From Planctomycetota bacterium (lineage in GTDB: Bacteria; Planctomycetota; J058), in assembly GCA_023954375.1 (NCBI GenBank), contig JAMLIC010000039.1, positions 16,648 to 80,647 on the forward strand: a stretch of DNA of 64,000 nt, given 5' to 3'. The notes under the pieces are model-generated. The model was not told where the DNA came from. It saw only the letters and a list, made by a program, of their open reading frames with translations, and did not search any database. This document shows, piece by piece, positions 23,524-36,187 of this stretch. Position 1 is the stretch's first letter; every line of letters starts with the position of its first letter. Made by a program: the position numbers and the translations under genes.

Positions 23524-26156
23524 GGGCGCTCGTCGGGCCGCTCGCCCTGCGGCGCGTGCGCCTCGAGCCGGGCCGGACGGCGCTCCTCGTCCTCGGCGTG
23601 GCCCTGGGCGTGGCCGTGTTCGTCGCCGTGCGGGCGCTCAACCGCACGGCCGTGGCCACGCTCGGCAAGCTGGACCAGGTCGCCGCCGGCGGCGCGGCGC
23701 TCGTCGTCGACGGCGGCGCCGGCGGCGTGCCGCTCGACCTCCTCCCCGCCCTGCGCGCCGTCGACGGCGTCCGCGCCGCGGCGCCGGTCGTGGCCCGCTT
23801 CGCGCGCGAGGCGACGACCGACCAGGCCGGGCCCGACGCGGCCGACGCGCCGCGCGTGCTCGTCCTGGGCCTCGACCTGCTCGACCCCGCCGCCCGCGAC
23901 GTGGCCGCGAGCCGCGACGTGGGCGTCGTCTTCGACCCGGCCGCCCTCCTCCTGCCGCGCCCGGCGCTCGTGGCCGCGCCGTTCGCGCGCCGCCGGGGCC
24001 TCGGGCTGCGCTCGACGTTCGAGCTCTTCGCGCGCGAGGGGCGGGCGCCCTTCGTCGTCGCCGGCGTGTTCGAGCCGAGGGGCCCCGCCGCCGAGGTCAC
24101 GGGCGGCGACCTCGTCGTCCTGCCGCTGGGCCTGGCGCTGGAGGCCTTCGGCCCCACGGACCGCTGCGACCGCGTCGCCGTGGCCCTCGACGACGGCGCC
24201 GACGCCGAGGAGGTCGCGGCGCGCCTGCGGACCGTCGTCGGGACCAGGCCCGACGGCGCGGGCCTGCGCGTCGAGGCCCCCGGGGCCGGCGCGCTGCAGG
24301 CCGGCGCGCTCCTCGGGACCATGCAGCTCGGCCTGACGATCGCGAGCCTGCTGGCGCTCGTCGTCGGCCAGTTCCTGATCTACAACGCCATGTCGATCGC
24401 CGTCGTCCGCCGCCGCCCGGAGCTCGGGGTCCTGCGGGCGGTCGGGGCGTCGCGCGCGCACCTCGCGCTCCTGCTCCTGGCCGAGGCGACGGCCTTCGGC
24501 GTCGTCGGCGCGGCGCTCGGCCTCGGCCTGGGCGCGCTCCTGGCCGACGCCGCGCTGGGCCTCGTCAACGCGCAGGTGACGCAGCTCTACGCCATGCTCG
24601 ACGCGCGGCAGGTGGCGCTCGAGCCGTCGACGGTCGCGCTCGGGCTCCTCGCCGGCCCGGTCGCCACCGTGCTCGCCAGCGTCCCGCCGGTCGTCTCGGC
24701 GCTCGCCGTCTCGCCGGTCGAGGCGGCCCGCAAGGACCCGCCGCGGGCCCGCGCCGACCGCGCCGTGCGCGCGATCGGCGCCGTCGGCGCCGCGGCGCTC
24801 CTCGGGTCCGGCGCCTGGTACCTCGCCAGCGCCGGCCAGTCGATCGCCGAGGGCGCGCTCCTCCTCGTGGGCGTCGCCGGCGGCGCGGCGCTCCTCGCCC
24901 CGCTCGCCGCCAGCCGGGCCGTGACGCTCCTGCGCCCGCTCCTCGCGCGCCTGGGGCCGACCGGGGCGCTGGCGGCCGACGCCCTGCTCGTCCGCCCCGG
25001 CCGCGCCGGCGTGACCGTCGCCGCCCTCATGGTCGCGCTCGGCGGCGTGCTCGCGATCTCCGGGCTCGTGCGCTCGCTCGAGCGCGCCGTGACGACGTGG
25101 GTGGGGCAGGTGCTCGTGGCCGATATCTACTGCTCCGCGAGCAACCCGCTCGGCAGCCAGGGCAACACCCTCCTCGACGCCGACCAGGTCCAGGCGGACC
25201 TGCTCGCCGTCCCCGGCGTCGCGCAGGCCTACCCGATCCGCTTCGTGTTCGAGGAGGCGGCCACGCGCTCGCGCGCCGGCCTCCTGCGGCGCGGCCAGAC
25301 GCTGCTCATGGCCTTCGACCTGGCGTTCCTGGGCGACCACTCGCGGATCCCGGTCACCGCGTCGGTCGAGGGCGGCCTCCAGGGCGCGATCGCGCGGATC
25401 GTCGAGCGGCCCGGCGACCGCGTGGCGATCTCGTCGAACCTCGCGCGCGCGCGCGGCGTCGGCGTGGGCGACCGGATCACCCTGCGCACGCCGGAGGGCC
25501 CCTGGTCGCCCGAGGTCGTCCTGTGCGTCGTCGACTACTCGAGCGAGCACGGGTCGGTCTACGTCGACCTGCCGGAGTACCGCCGGCGCTGGCAGGACGC
25601 GCGCGCCAACGCGTTCGACTGCTTCGTCGCGCCCGGCGCCGACCCGGGCGCCGTCGCGGCCGAGGTCCGCCGCCGGCTCGGCGGGCGCTACGACCTGTTC
25701 GTCACCGAGAACGCCGCCTTCCGCCGGCAGGTGCTCGTGGTCGTCGAGGGCGCGTTCACGGTCACCTACGCCATGCAGGTGATCGCGATCGGCGTGGCCC
25801 TCCTCGGCGTGGTGACGACCCTGCTGGCGACCGCCCTCGAGCGCACGCGCGAGCTGGGCGTCCTGCGCGCCGTCGGCGCCACGCGCGGGCAGGTGCGCCG
25901 CACGGTGATCACCGAGGCCGCCCTGCTGGGCGCCCTGGCCGGCCTGTTCGCGGCGGGGCTCGGCGCGGCCATGGGCCTGGCGCTCGTGACGCGCGTGATC
26001 GCCGGGCAGTACGGCTGGGACCTGGAGTACGTCTACCCGTGGGGCCAGGCGCTGTGGGGCGGGGCGCTGGCGACGGCGCTCGCCGCGGCCGCCGGCGCCC
26101 TGCCAGCGGAGCGGGCGGCGCGGGTGGAGGTCGTGCGGGCGCTCGAGGGGGCGTGA
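23520..26156 (+). CDS. FtsX/MacB-like ABC transporter permease, duplicated large form
   Basis: An 878-residue inner-membrane permease, about twice the size of LolC, with two FtsX cores. An N-terminal helix (ALLVLGVALGVAVFVAVRAL) precedes a periplasmic domain of about 230 residues. Then come three helices with the FtsX signature AVVRRRPELGVLRAVGASRA. A second set follows: GVTVAALMVALGGVLAISGL, a second periplasmic domain with YCSASNPLGSQG, and TALERTRELGVLRAVGATRG near the C-terminus. This arrangement resembles YbbP/MacB_PCD-FtsX permeases that move lipids, lipoproteins or toxic compounds toward the envelope. Start and ATPase stop overlap (GTGA), so the two are translationally coupled. The substrate is unknown. 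Confidence 0.88.
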
Positions 26157-26162
26157 GCGCCC

Positions 26163-26498
26163 TCACCTGCTCCCGACCGGCGCCACGTCGTCCACCGGCG
26201 TGAGCGCCAGGTGCGCCTCGACGCGCGCGAACAGCGCCTCGCCCAGGAGGGCGCGCACCTCGTCGAGCGAGCGGTAGGGCCGCCCGGCGACGATCCGGTC
26301 GGCCGTCGCCGGCCCGACGCCCGGGAGGACCGTGAGCGCGTGGCGCGAGGCGATGTTCACGTCGACCTGCGCCGGGACGGCCTCGATCGCCACGGGGCCG
26401 AGCGGGCGCCGCCAGGCGTAGAGGCCGAGCCCGACCAGCCCGAGGGTCACGAGCGCCGCGCCGGCCAGGACCTCGCCGCGGAAGTAGGCCGCGCGCAC
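26163..26498 (-). CDS. Membrane-anchored helix-hairpin-helix protein (ComEA-like)
   Basis: A 111-residue protein with one N-terminal transmembrane helix (VLAGAALVTLGLVGLGLYAW) and a C-terminal helix-hairpin-helix unit: VDVNIASRHALTVLPGVGPA followed by TADRIVAGRPYRSLDEV. The N..S...L..LPG(I/V)G...A.RI pattern is that of ComEA, the DNA receptor of natural transformation, and of related HhH proteins. Beyond that domain there is no pseudopilin or other competence gene nearby, so a DNA-uptake role is only an inference. GTG start 3 bp after the preceding gene; last gene of the radical SAM operon. It ends 6 bp from the convergent ABC permease. Confidence 0.8.
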   Translation of the reverse strand: MRAAYFRGEVLAGAALVTLGLVGLGLYAWRRPLGPVAIEAVPAQVDVNIASRHALTVLPGVGPATADRIVAGRPYRSLDEVRALLGEALFARVEAHLALTPVDDVAPVGSR

Positions 26499-26501
26499 CG
26501 G

Positions 26502-27146
26502 TCAGCGCTCCGGGGCGCGGTCGCGCCCGCCCGCGCGGTCGAGCCGCCCCGACGGGCCCTCGAGCGTCAGGTCGACGCGCCCGACGTAGGTGAGCGAGCC
26601 GACGGCCGCCACGGCGCGGTCGGCCAGGGCCGCGGCGTCGGGGCGCTGCGTGCGCGCGGTCACGCGCACGGCGGCGCCGGTGCGCGCCAGCCCCGTGACC
26701 TCGACGCTCGGGCTGCTCAGGCCGGCGCGCTGGACGGTGACCTCGATCTCCCGCACGGCGGCGCGGGCGTGCGCCAGGCGGCCGGCGAGCTCGAGGTTGA
26801 CGCGGGCGTGCCGCAGCGGCTCGTCCTTGACGCGGGCCACGCACACCTCGACGCGCGTCGTCGGCCCGGCGATCCGCCGGTAGGCCTCGAGCGAGAACAC
26901 GGCCAGGTCGGTCAGCGCCGCCTCGTCGGGCGCCGCCTGGGCCGGCGCCGCGACCTCGATCCAGGGCGCCGTGCCCGGGTTGAAGCGGGTGACGAAGCCG
27001 GTGGTCTCGTAGCGCTGCTCGAGCTCGGGCACGAGCTGCAGGATCGGCGTCTTGCCGGAGAAGTAGATGACCGCGCCGCCGAACATCACGACCGTGAAGA
27101 TCCCCATGACGACGATCGCCAGGGGGGTGTCGGCGCGGCGGCGCAT
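26502..27146 (-). CDS. Single-pass membrane hypothetical protein
   Basis: A 214-residue protein with a basic start (RRRAD) and one transmembrane helix (TPLAIVVMGIFTVVMFGGAV), leaving about 185 residues outside the membrane. The outer part contains two or three repeats of an alpha-beta pattern (LTDLAVFSLEAYRRI, ARVNLELAGRLAHARAAVRE, ARTQRPDAAALADRAVAAVG), reminiscent of BON-like or secretin-type folds, but I cannot assign a family. It lies 1 bp after the DUF192 gene and 3 bp before the ComEA-like gene, within a tight operon. Likely an envelope protein. Confidence 0.65.
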   Translation of the reverse strand: MRRRADTPLAIVVMGIFTVVMFGGAVIYFSGKTPILQLVPELEQRYETTGFVTRFNPGTAPWIEVAAPAQAAPDEAALTDLAVFSLEAYRRIAGPTTRVEVCVARVKDEPLRHARVNLELAGRLAHARAAVREIEVTVQRAGLSSPSVEVTGLARTGAAVRVTARTQRPDAAALADRAVAAVGSLTYVGRVDLTLEGPSGRLDRAGGRDRAPER

Positions 27147-27147
27147 G

Positions 27148-27768
27148 TCACTCGTACCCGGGGAGCGCGGTGATCCCCTCGACGCGCGCGCCGGGGGCCA
27201 CGCCGTTGCGACGGAACCAGCCCTGGTTCATCTCCAGGCCGAAGCGCACGGGGGCGTTCGACGGGTGCCCGCGCTCGTCGTGCGGCCGCATGTCGACGAT
27301 CGTGGCGATCCGCCCGCGCTCGTCGATGTAGGCGATCGACAGGGGGATGAACGTGTTCTTCATCCAGAAGGAGCGCTCGCGCACGTCCGGGTAGACGAAG
27401 AGCATGCCGTGGTCGTCTGGCATCTCGCGCACGTGCATGAGCCCCAGCCGCCGGCGGTCCTCGTTGTCGGCGATCCACGCGGTCACCGGGACGCCGCCGA
27501 CGCGGATCGACCGCTTCGGCAGGAGCCCGAGCTGGTGGCGCCCCTCCCAGGGGGCCGGCGTGGCGAGCGGCGCCGGGCCGACGGGGCCGGGGGGCGGCGG
27601 CGCGTCGTCGACGGCGGCGGGCTCGGTCGCCTGCTCCGTCGCCGGCTCGTCGGGCGCCGGCTCGATGGGAGCGCGCGGCCCCGGGGCGCCCTCGCCGGGC
27701 GGCGTCGGGCAGCCGGTCGCCAGGAGGACCAGCGCGAGCAGGGCAGCGGTCGTGCGCGCCGGCGTCAT
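27148..27768 (-). CDS. DUF192-family lipoprotein
   Basis: A 206-residue predicted lipoprotein: a hydrophobic signal and lipobox LLATGC (Cys near residue 20), a Pro/Glu/Ala-rich flexible linker of about 55 residues, then a DUF192 domain. The domain shows VTAWIADNEDRRRLGLMHVR, EMPDDHGMLFVYP, FWMKNTFIPLSIAYID and a final LEMNQGWFRRNGVAPG, all family hallmarks. DUF192 proteins are small beta-barrel proteins of unknown biochemical role, exported in many bacteria and archaea. Its ATG overlaps the Maf stop as ATGA, so it is coupled to the upstream gene. Confidence 0.88.
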   Translation of the reverse strand: MTPARTTAALLALVLLATGCPTPPGEGAPGPRAPIEPAPDEPATEQATEPAAVDDAPPPPGPVGPAPLATPAPWEGRHQLGLLPKRSIRVGGVPVTAWIADNEDRRRLGLMHVREMPDDHGMLFVYPDVRERSFWMKNTFIPLSIAYIDERGRIATIVDMRPHDERGHPSNAPVRFGLEMNQGWFRRNGVAPGARVEGITALPGYE

Positions 27769-28354
27769 CGTGCACCCAGCATGGCAGAAACGAGCTCCAG
27801 CGGAAGCCCCACCACGTTACTCCAGCTGCCCGCGACGCCGGCGACGAGCGGCGCGGCCGCCGCGTCCTGCACGCCGTAGGCGCCGGCCTTGCCGCGCCAG
27901 CCGCCCGAGTCGAGGTAGGCGCCGAGGGCGGCGTCGTCGAAGGCCGTGAAGCGGACCTCGCTGCGGGCGACGTCGACCGCCAGCCGCCCGTCGCCCAGGA
28001 CCAGCGCCACGGCCGTGAGGACCTCGTGCGCGCGCCCGCGCAGGCGCCCGAGCATGGCGGCCGCGGCCGCGCGGTCGGCCGCCTTGCCCAGGAGGGCGCC
28101 GTCGAGGACGACCGTCGTGTCGGCGGCCAGCACCCGCTGCCCGGCGCGCGCGCGCGGCAGGGCGGCGAGGAGCTTGAGCAGCGCCACGCGCGTCACGGCG
28201 GCCGCCGGGCCGAGCCCGCGCGCCCGGGCGTCCCGGGCGACGAGCGCCTCGGCGGCGTCGTCGACGCCGGGGTCGAGCGCCTCGAAGGCCACGCCGGCCG
28301 AGCGCAGGAGCTCCGAGCGGCGCGGCGACGTGGAGGCCAGGAGCAGCGGCCCGC

Positions 28355-28358
<4 letters not shown>
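27765..28358 (-). CDS. maf: Maf-family nucleotide pyrophosphatase
   Basis: A 197-residue Maf/YhdE protein, a house-cleaning nucleoside triphosphate pyrophosphatase acting on dTTP/UTP or modified nucleotides. It opens with the substrate-loop motif LLLASTSPRRSELLR. VLAADTTVVLDGALLGKAA carries the catalytic Asp, and VRFTAFDDAALGAYLDSGGW and GKAGAYGVQDAAAAPLVAGV complete the fold, ending in a WSNVVGLPLELV strand-helix. The length is normal. The GTG start overlaps the radical SAM stop (GTGA) and the stop overlaps the DUF192 start, so it is the middle gene of a coupled operon. Confidence 0.92.
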
Positions 28359-31219
<2,861 letters not shown>

Positions 31220-31248
31220 GCTGGGCGCCTCCGTGGGCTGAATTCGCG

Positions 31249-31254
31249 ATTGTA
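31249..31254 (-). promoter_or_regulatory. Putative -10 box TACAAT for the radical SAM operon
   Basis: On the minus strand TACAAT lies 29 nt before the TTG start, giving a short leader with GGAGG. It is a leadered counter-example to the leaderless starts elsewhere. Confidence 0.45.
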
Positions 31255-31298
31255 CCCGACGTTGCGGCAGCGGCCGCCGGGCGCAAGGATGGCTCCTC

Positions 31299-32069
31299 AT
31301 GGACGAGCAGGTCCGGGCGCTCGAGCGGCGCTGGCGCGCGACCGGGGCCATGGCGGACGAGGCCCGCTACCTCGAGGCGCAGGCCCGCGCCAGCGCCCTC
31401 GACGAGCGGGCCCTGCGCCTCGCCGCCCACCTGCGGCACCCGGCCGCCCGCGTCGCGCTCGGGCTCGCGGCGCCGGAGGAGGTCACCCTCGACCTCGAGC
31501 CCTGGTTCGGCCAGCTCGCGGTGTACGGGTCCATGGCGCTCCTCCGCGGCGCCGTCGCGGGGGCCTGGCTGGACGTCAGCGATCGCCCCTCCGGGATGGC
31601 CGCCCAGGCGCTCGCGGCGCTCGTGGAGCCCTGGCTCCTGCGCCCCGACGAGGGGGGGCGCTCGCGCGTGCGGCGGTTCGTCGAGTCGGAGCTGATGGGC
31701 CGCGTGGCGAGCGAGCCGGCGCGGTGGCTCCTGCGGCAGATCGCCGCGCACGGCCCGAAGGTGCCGCCGGGCTTCGAGGACCGCGACGCGCGCAAGCTGC
31801 GGAGCCTGGGGCGCGGCCTGTCGCTGCGGCTGCCGCTCGAGCCCTGCCCCGCGCCCGAGGCCTACCCGGCCGACCTCCCGCCGCCGACGCCCGGCACCCG
31901 CTTCACGACCGACCAGCGGGCGCGCCTCGATGCCTGGAGCGCGCGCGTCGAGGCGCAGCGGGCCGCGGCCCGGGCCCACGCGCTGTGGGCCGCCGTGCGC
32001 GACGACCTCATCCCCTGGGCGCTCGGGCGCGGCGACCCGATCGCCGCGCGCCAGGCCGCGCGCGCGTAG
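31299..32069 (+). CDS. Paralogue family protein 3
   Basis: A 256-residue helical protein, third member of the local family. The shared core is DERALRLAAHLRHPAARVAL, then an LDLEPWFGQLAVYGSMALLR region aligned with the LVRGLDAWGKEAL segment of copy 2, and a C-terminus VRDDLIPWALGRGDPIAARQ. Unlike copy 2 it carries no propeller of its own, but a kinase-propeller gene lies tail to tail 3 bp away. An insertion rich in Pro and Arg separates the two conserved parts. ATG start with AAGGAT 8 nt upstream, readable either as a weak -10 box or a weak ribosome site. Function unknown. Confidence 0.7.
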   Translation: MDEQVRALERRWRATGAMADEARYLEAQARASALDERALRLAAHLRHPAARVALGLAAPEEVTLDLEPWFGQLAVYGSMALLRGAVAGAWLDVSDRPSGMAAQALAALVEPWLLRPDEGGRSRVRRFVESELMGRVASEPARWLLRQIAAHGPKVPPGFEDRDARKLRSLGRGLSLRLPLEPCPAPEAYPADLPPPTPGTRFTTDQRARLDAWSARVEAQRAAARAHALWAAVRDDLIPWALGRGDPIAARQAARA

Positions 32070-32072
32070 CCG

Positions 32073-34011
32073 TCACGGCTCATCGACCGGCAAGAGGCGC
32101 ACGCAGGCGCCGTCCCCCCGCGTGGCGACGGCCAGCCACCGCCCGTCGGGCGAGGGCCGGAGCCCGTGGAGCTCGCCCTCGACCTCGACGAGGCCGCGCT
32201 GGGTGCGGCGCTCGAGGTCCCACGTCCGCAGCTCGAGCGTGGCCCGCGCGGACGCCGTCCGGGAGGAGTACGTGGCCGCCGAGACGACGGCGCGCCCGCC
32301 CGGCGCGACGGCGACGGCCCGCACCGGCGCCCGGTGGGCCCCGAGGAGGCTGCTGTCGGCCCGGGCGTCGGCGAAGAACGCCCCGGCGAGCACCCCCTGG
32401 GCGACGTCGATCGCCACGAGCTGCGAGGCGCTCGTGCCGGCGAGCAGCCAGCGGCCGTCGGGCGAGAAGGCCAGGGAGCGCGCCGAGCCCGGGAGCCCCT
32501 CGACGCGCCAGCGCAGGGCCGGCGGGTCGGCGGTGAGGTCCCACAGGTAGGCCCAGCCCACCTCGCCGCTGCCCGCGCCCGCCGCCAGCAGCGCCCCGTC
32601 GGCCGAGAGCGCCAGGACCTGGAGGTGCTCGCCCGGGAGCTGGTGCGCGACGGTGAAGGCGACCGGGTCGAGGACGAGGGCCACGCCGCGCGCGAGCGCC
32701 GCCACGCGCCCGGTCGGCGACGAGGTGAAGTGCCCGGCCGGGGCCTGCGCGAGCGGCGCCGGGGCGCCGTCGGGCGTCACGCGCACGAGCCGGCCGTCCG
32801 GCGCGACCACGAGGGCGGCGCCGCCCGGCAGCGGGACGCCCACGCCCGACCGGAGGGGCCAGGACCGCACCTCCGCGCCGGCCGTCGACCAGAGGCGCAC
32901 GTCGTCGTCCGCGGCGCCCGTGAGCACGCGGCCGGCGTCGACCCACACGGCCCAGCGCCCCTCGCCGCGCCCGGCCGCCGCCAGGCGCTGCGGGGTCCGC
33001 GGCCCGCGGATCTCGGGTGGCGGCGGCGGCGGCGGCGGGGTGACGACGGCCGCGGGGGCGCTCGGCGCCGGCGCCGCCGCGGGCGCCGGGCGGGCGGCGT
33101 CCGCGCGGCCGCGAGGAGCCCGGCGGTCGCGGCCAGCGGCGCCAGCAGCAGGGCGGCGCCGAGCGCGCGCCGCCCGCGGCGGCGACGTGGCGCCCGGCGA
33201 GGGCGGCGTCGAGGTCGTCGGCCAGGGCGCCCGCGTCGGGGTGGCGGCGGGCGGGGTCGCGCTCGAGCGCGCGCAGGCACACCGCCTCGAGGGCGCGGTC
33301 GATCCCGCGGTCGATCGAGCGCGGCCGGGGGATCGGCGCCTCCTCGATCCGGGCCGCCAGCTCCATGAGCGAGCGGGCCGCGAAGGGGAACCGGCCCGTG
33401 AGCGCCTCGTAGAGCACGAGGCCGAGGGCCCACACGTCGATCGTCGGCGCCGGCGGGCGTCGGTCGCCCGCGAACTGCTCCGGCGCCATGTGGGTCGGCG
33501 TCCCGACCATCGCCCCGGTGTGCGTGAGGCGGCCGTCGCCCTCGAGGTGCGCCAGGCCGAAGTCGGTGACGCGCGCCCGGCCGTCGTCGCCGACGAGGAT
33601 GTTGTCCGGCTTGAGGTCGCGGTGCAGGACCCCCCGCGCGTGCGCGTGGCCCACGGCGCGCGCGACGTCGCGCACGAGCGCCACGCGCGCGCGCAGGTCG
33701 AGCGTCCGGATCGCCTCGGCGAACGGCCGCCCCTCGACGAGCTCGTAGACGAGGCAGGGCCGGCCCTCGAACAGCCCGACCGCGTGGACCTTCACCAGCC
33801 CCGGGTGGTCGAGCGCCGCCGCGACCGCGCCCTCTCGCAGGAAGCGGGCGACCGCCGAGGCGTGCTGCCGCTGCAGGAGCTTGAGGGCCACGCCGCGGCC
33901 GGTGCGCCGGTCGCGCGCCCGGTGGACCGAGCCGAAGCCGCCGCTGCCGAGGAGGCCGGTCGCCTCGAAGAGCGGCGTCAGGTCCGGGAAGTCGTCCGGC
34001 GAGGACCCCAC
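32073..34011 (-). CDS. Ser/Thr kinase with beta-propeller domain, two frameshifts near 33.1 kb
   Basis: The 5' part encodes a full kinase domain: LLGSGGFGSVHRARD, VALKLLQ, GVLHRDLKPDNILVG, VTDFGLAHL, GTPTHMAPEQF and DVWALGLVLYE. About 290 codons in, the frame shifts (33161-33185) into a likely transmembrane helix ALGAALLLAPLAATAGLLAA. It shifts again (about 33105-33120) into a Pro-rich linker and a propeller of about 300 residues with blades such as GRVLTGAADDDVRLWSTAGA, SLAFSPDGRWLLAGTSASQL and GLRPSPDGRWLAVATRGDGA. Together they form a plausible receptor-type kinase, inner kinase and outer propeller. Both shifts fall in GC-only sequence and are probably sequence errors. GTG 34011 is the chosen start. 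An 11-C run lies 20 bp before it and a repeat just beyond. Confidence 0.75.
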
Positions 34012-34048
34012 GCCCGAGGGTGGCTCGCGGCCCCCCCCCCCGCCAGCT

Positions 34049-34246
34049 GTGTGATCGCGGCTGCGGCCGAGGATGGCGGGCGCTACGGTGCGTCGAGGCG
34101 CCGCGCGCGCGGCGCCTCGACCGCTCAGGCTCGGTCGGCGGCCAGGAGGCCGCCTTCCCTCGCCTTCGCGCCGCAGCGCCCGCCCTCCTCGGCCTCGCCT
34201 GACGCTCCTGCTGCGAAGGCGCGGTGAGGTGTGCTCGGAGGCGGCT
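34049..34246 (+). repeat. Repeat family A, copy 1
   Basis: About 200 bp with a defined order. The head is GTGTGATCGCGG...GATGGCGGGCGCT. Next is a variable hairpin at 34092-34121 (GTCGAGGCGCCGCG and its exact complement). Then come CGCTCAGGCTCGGTC, an invariant hairpin GGCGGCC-AGGA-GGCCGCC at 34137-34154, TTC.CTCGCCTTC, and a tail around GGTGTGCTCGGAGG. It is about 90% identical to copy 2 except in the variable hairpin. Its head lies 38 bp before the kinase start and it points away from that gene. Confidence 0.85.
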
Positions 34247-34371
34247 CGGCCGTCTGCGAAGGCGGGGGTGAGGCGACGCGCTCGAACCCGCGGGTGGAGT
34301 GGACCAAGAGCGAGGCGAGGGCGCGGAGGCCGAGGCGAGGGGGGGCGCGCGGCCCCCTCGGCCGTCTTGAC
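34247..34371. other. Spacer between inverted repeats A1 and A2
   Basis: A gene-free 125-bp stretch between the tails of copies A1 and A2. Its notable element, straddling its end, is a perfect 8-bp hairpin CGGCCGTC-TT-GACGGCCG at 34359-34376, which could act in RNA form as a stem. No coding sense is seen. Confidence 0.4.
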
Positions 34372-34571
34372 GGCCGGATCGCCTCCGAGCACACCTCACC
34401 GCGCTTGCGCAGCCAGAGCCTCAGGCGAGGCGGAGGAGGGCGAGGCGATGCGGCGCGAAGGCGAGGGAAGGCGGCCTCCTGGCCGCCGACCGAGCCTGAG
34501 CGGTCGGGACCGACAAGTCGGCCCCGACGCACCGCAGCGCCCGCCATCCTCGGCCGCAGCCGCGATCACAC
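34372..34571 (-). repeat. Repeat family A, copy 2 (inverted)
   Basis: The mirror copy of A1, read on the minus strand. The head GTGTGATCGCGG starts at 34571 and includes the stop codon of the ABC-F gene. The variable hairpin at 34503-34528 is GTCGGGGCCGAC/GTCGGTCCCGAC, paired but different in sequence from A1. The invariant hairpin lies at 34470-34487. A1 and A2 together make a large inverted repeat of about 520 bp with a short spacer. Confidence 0.85.
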
Positions 34572-36179
34572 CTTCGTGTCCTGCGCGCGCCGCCAGCGGT
34601 ACTGCTCGTAGTCGCACGGGTAGTAGGTCACCCGGCCGGCCTCGATGTGCAGGACGGCGGTGGCGAGCTCGCGCACGAACTGCCGGTCGTGCGAGACGAA
34701 GATCACCGTGCCGCCGAACCCCTGGAGGGCGCGGAGGAGGACCTCCTGGCTGTGGATGTCCAGGTGGTTGGTCGGCTCGTCCATGACGAGCACGTTGCCC
34801 GGCTGCAGGATCATGCGGGCGATCTTCAGGCGGGCGCGCTCGCCGCCCGAGAGCACGCGCACGGTCTTGAACACGTCGTTGCCCGAGAAGAGGAAGCAGC
34901 CCAGCAGCGTGCGCAGGGGCACGGGCGGCTGCGGCGGCGCCGAGGCCTGCACGAGCTCGAGGAGCGTGCGGCCGTCGTCGGGGTCCACGTCGTCGGTGTA
35001 CTGGGAGAAGTACTGCAGCTTGACCCCGTGGCCCAGCGTGAGCGCCCCCTCGCTCGGCTCCTCGCGCCCGGCGAGCAGCCGGAGCAGCGTCGTCTTGCCC
35101 GCGCCGTTGACGCCGGTCACCGCCAGGCGCGTCCCGGCCTGCAGGTCGAGGGTCACGTCGGAGAAGACGGTCAGGTCGCCGTAGCGCTTGGCCACGTGCT
35201 CGAGGCGGAACACGACCTGCCCGCTCTTGCCGGGCTCGGGGAAGCGCAGGCGGACGTTGGCCGGCGGCTCGGGCGGGAGCTCGATCAGCTCCATCTTCTC
35301 GACGACCTTCACCCGGCTCTGCGCCATGCGCGCCGTGGCCGCGTTGGCGCGGTTCTTGGCGATGAACTCCTCGTGCGCCTTGAGCTCCTTCTGCTGGCGC
35401 TCGTAGGACGACTTGAGCCGCTCGCGCCGGACGACCTTCTCGCCCTCGAAGTAGGTGTAGTTGCCGTGGTAGACCTCGAGCCGGCCCAGCTCGAGCTCGA
35501 GGATCCGGTCGACGAGCGCGTCGAGGAAGTAGCGGTCGTGGCTGGTGAGCAGCACGGCGCCCTCGAAGCCCTTGAGGTACTCGAGCAGCCACTCGCGCGC
35601 CTCGATGTCGAGGTGGTTCGTCGGCTCGTCGAGGATCAGCAGGTCGGGGCGCTCGAGGAGCAGGCGCGCGAGCTGCACCCGCATGAGCCAGCCGCCCGAG
35701 AGCTGCCGCATGGGGCCGTCCATGCGCGCCTGCGAGAAGCCCAGGCCGTCGAGGATCGTGCGCGCCCGCGCGTCGACCTCGTAGCCGCCGAGCGCCTCGA
35801 AGCGCGCCTGGGCCCGGCCGTACTCGGCGAGGACCTTCTCGTTCTCCGGGTCCTCGGCCAGGGCGCAGGTGAGCCGCTCGACCTCGGCCTCGAGCTTCTT
35901 GACCTCGGCGACGGCGTCGAGGACCTCCTCGATCACCGTGCGGTCGGTGTCGGGCGGGGCGATGTCCTGCGGCAGGTAGCCGGCCTTGCGGCCCCTGTCG
36001 AGCTCGACCTTGCCCTTCTCCGGCGCCTGCTCGCCCATGAGCACGCGGAAGAGCGTGGACTTGCCCTGGCCGTTGCGCCCGGCCACGGCCACGCGCTGGC
36101 CCTCGCTGACGCGGAAGGTGATGCCGTCGAGCACGGGGCGCTCGGCGAAGCGGACGGTGAGGTTCTCGACGGAGAGCAT
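34566..36179 (-). CDS. ABC-F family ATPase (ribosome-associated type)
   Basis: A 537-residue cytosolic protein with two ABC domains and no membrane region. Domain 1: Walker A GRNGQGKST, signature LSGGWLMRVQLARLL, Walker B LLILDEPTNHLDIEAREWL. Domain 2: GVNGAGKTT, LSGGERARLKIARMI, VLVMDEPTNHLDIHSQEVLL, then FVSHDRQFV. The linker between them has the charged helical ERQQKELKAHEEFIAKNRAN of ABC-F proteins. The closest textbook relatives are YbiT/YheS-like translation factors that act at the ribosomal E site; a resistance role is not indicated. Signature 1 reads LSGGW rather than LSGGQ. ATG 36179 with TAGAAT 8 nt upstream and no ribosome site. Flanked on both sides by repeat A heads. Confidence 0.92.
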   Translation of the reverse strand: MLSVENLTVRFAERPVLDGITFRVSEGQRVAVAGRNGQGKSTLFRVLMGEQAPEKGKVELDRGRKAGYLPQDIAPPDTDRTVIEEVLDAVAEVKKLEAEVERLTCALAEDPENEKVLAEYGRAQARFEALGGYEVDARARTILDGLGFSQARMDGPMRQLSGGWLMRVQLARLLLERPDLLILDEPTNHLDIEAREWLLEYLKGFEGAVLLTSHDRYFLDALVDRILELELGRLEVYHGNYTYFEGEKVVRRERLKSSYERQQKELKAHEEFIAKNRANAATARMAQSRVKVVEKMELIELPPEPPANVRLRFPEPGKSGQVVFRLEHVAKRYGDLTVFSDVTLDLQAGTRLAVTGVNGAGKTTLLRLLAGREEPSEGALTLGHGVKLQYFSQYTDDVDPDDGRTLLELVQASAPPQPPVPLRTLLGCFLFSGNDVFKTVRVLSGGERARLKIARMILQPGNVLVMDEPTNHLDIHSQEVLLRALQGFGGTVIFVSHDRQFVRELATAVLHIEAGRVTYYPCDYEQYRWRRAQDTKV

Positions 36180-36187
36180 GGGGACGC

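Noticed and set aside
33105..33185. Programmed frameshifting in the kinase-propeller gene
   Set aside because: No slippery heptamer or downstream pseudoknot is evident, two shifts of different kind occur within 80 bp, and similar breaks occur in unrelated genes here, so sequence error is more likely.
34247..34371. A transposase gene between inverted repeats A1 and A2
   Set aside because: Only 125 bp separate them and no coding sense is present, so this is not an insertion sequence in itself.
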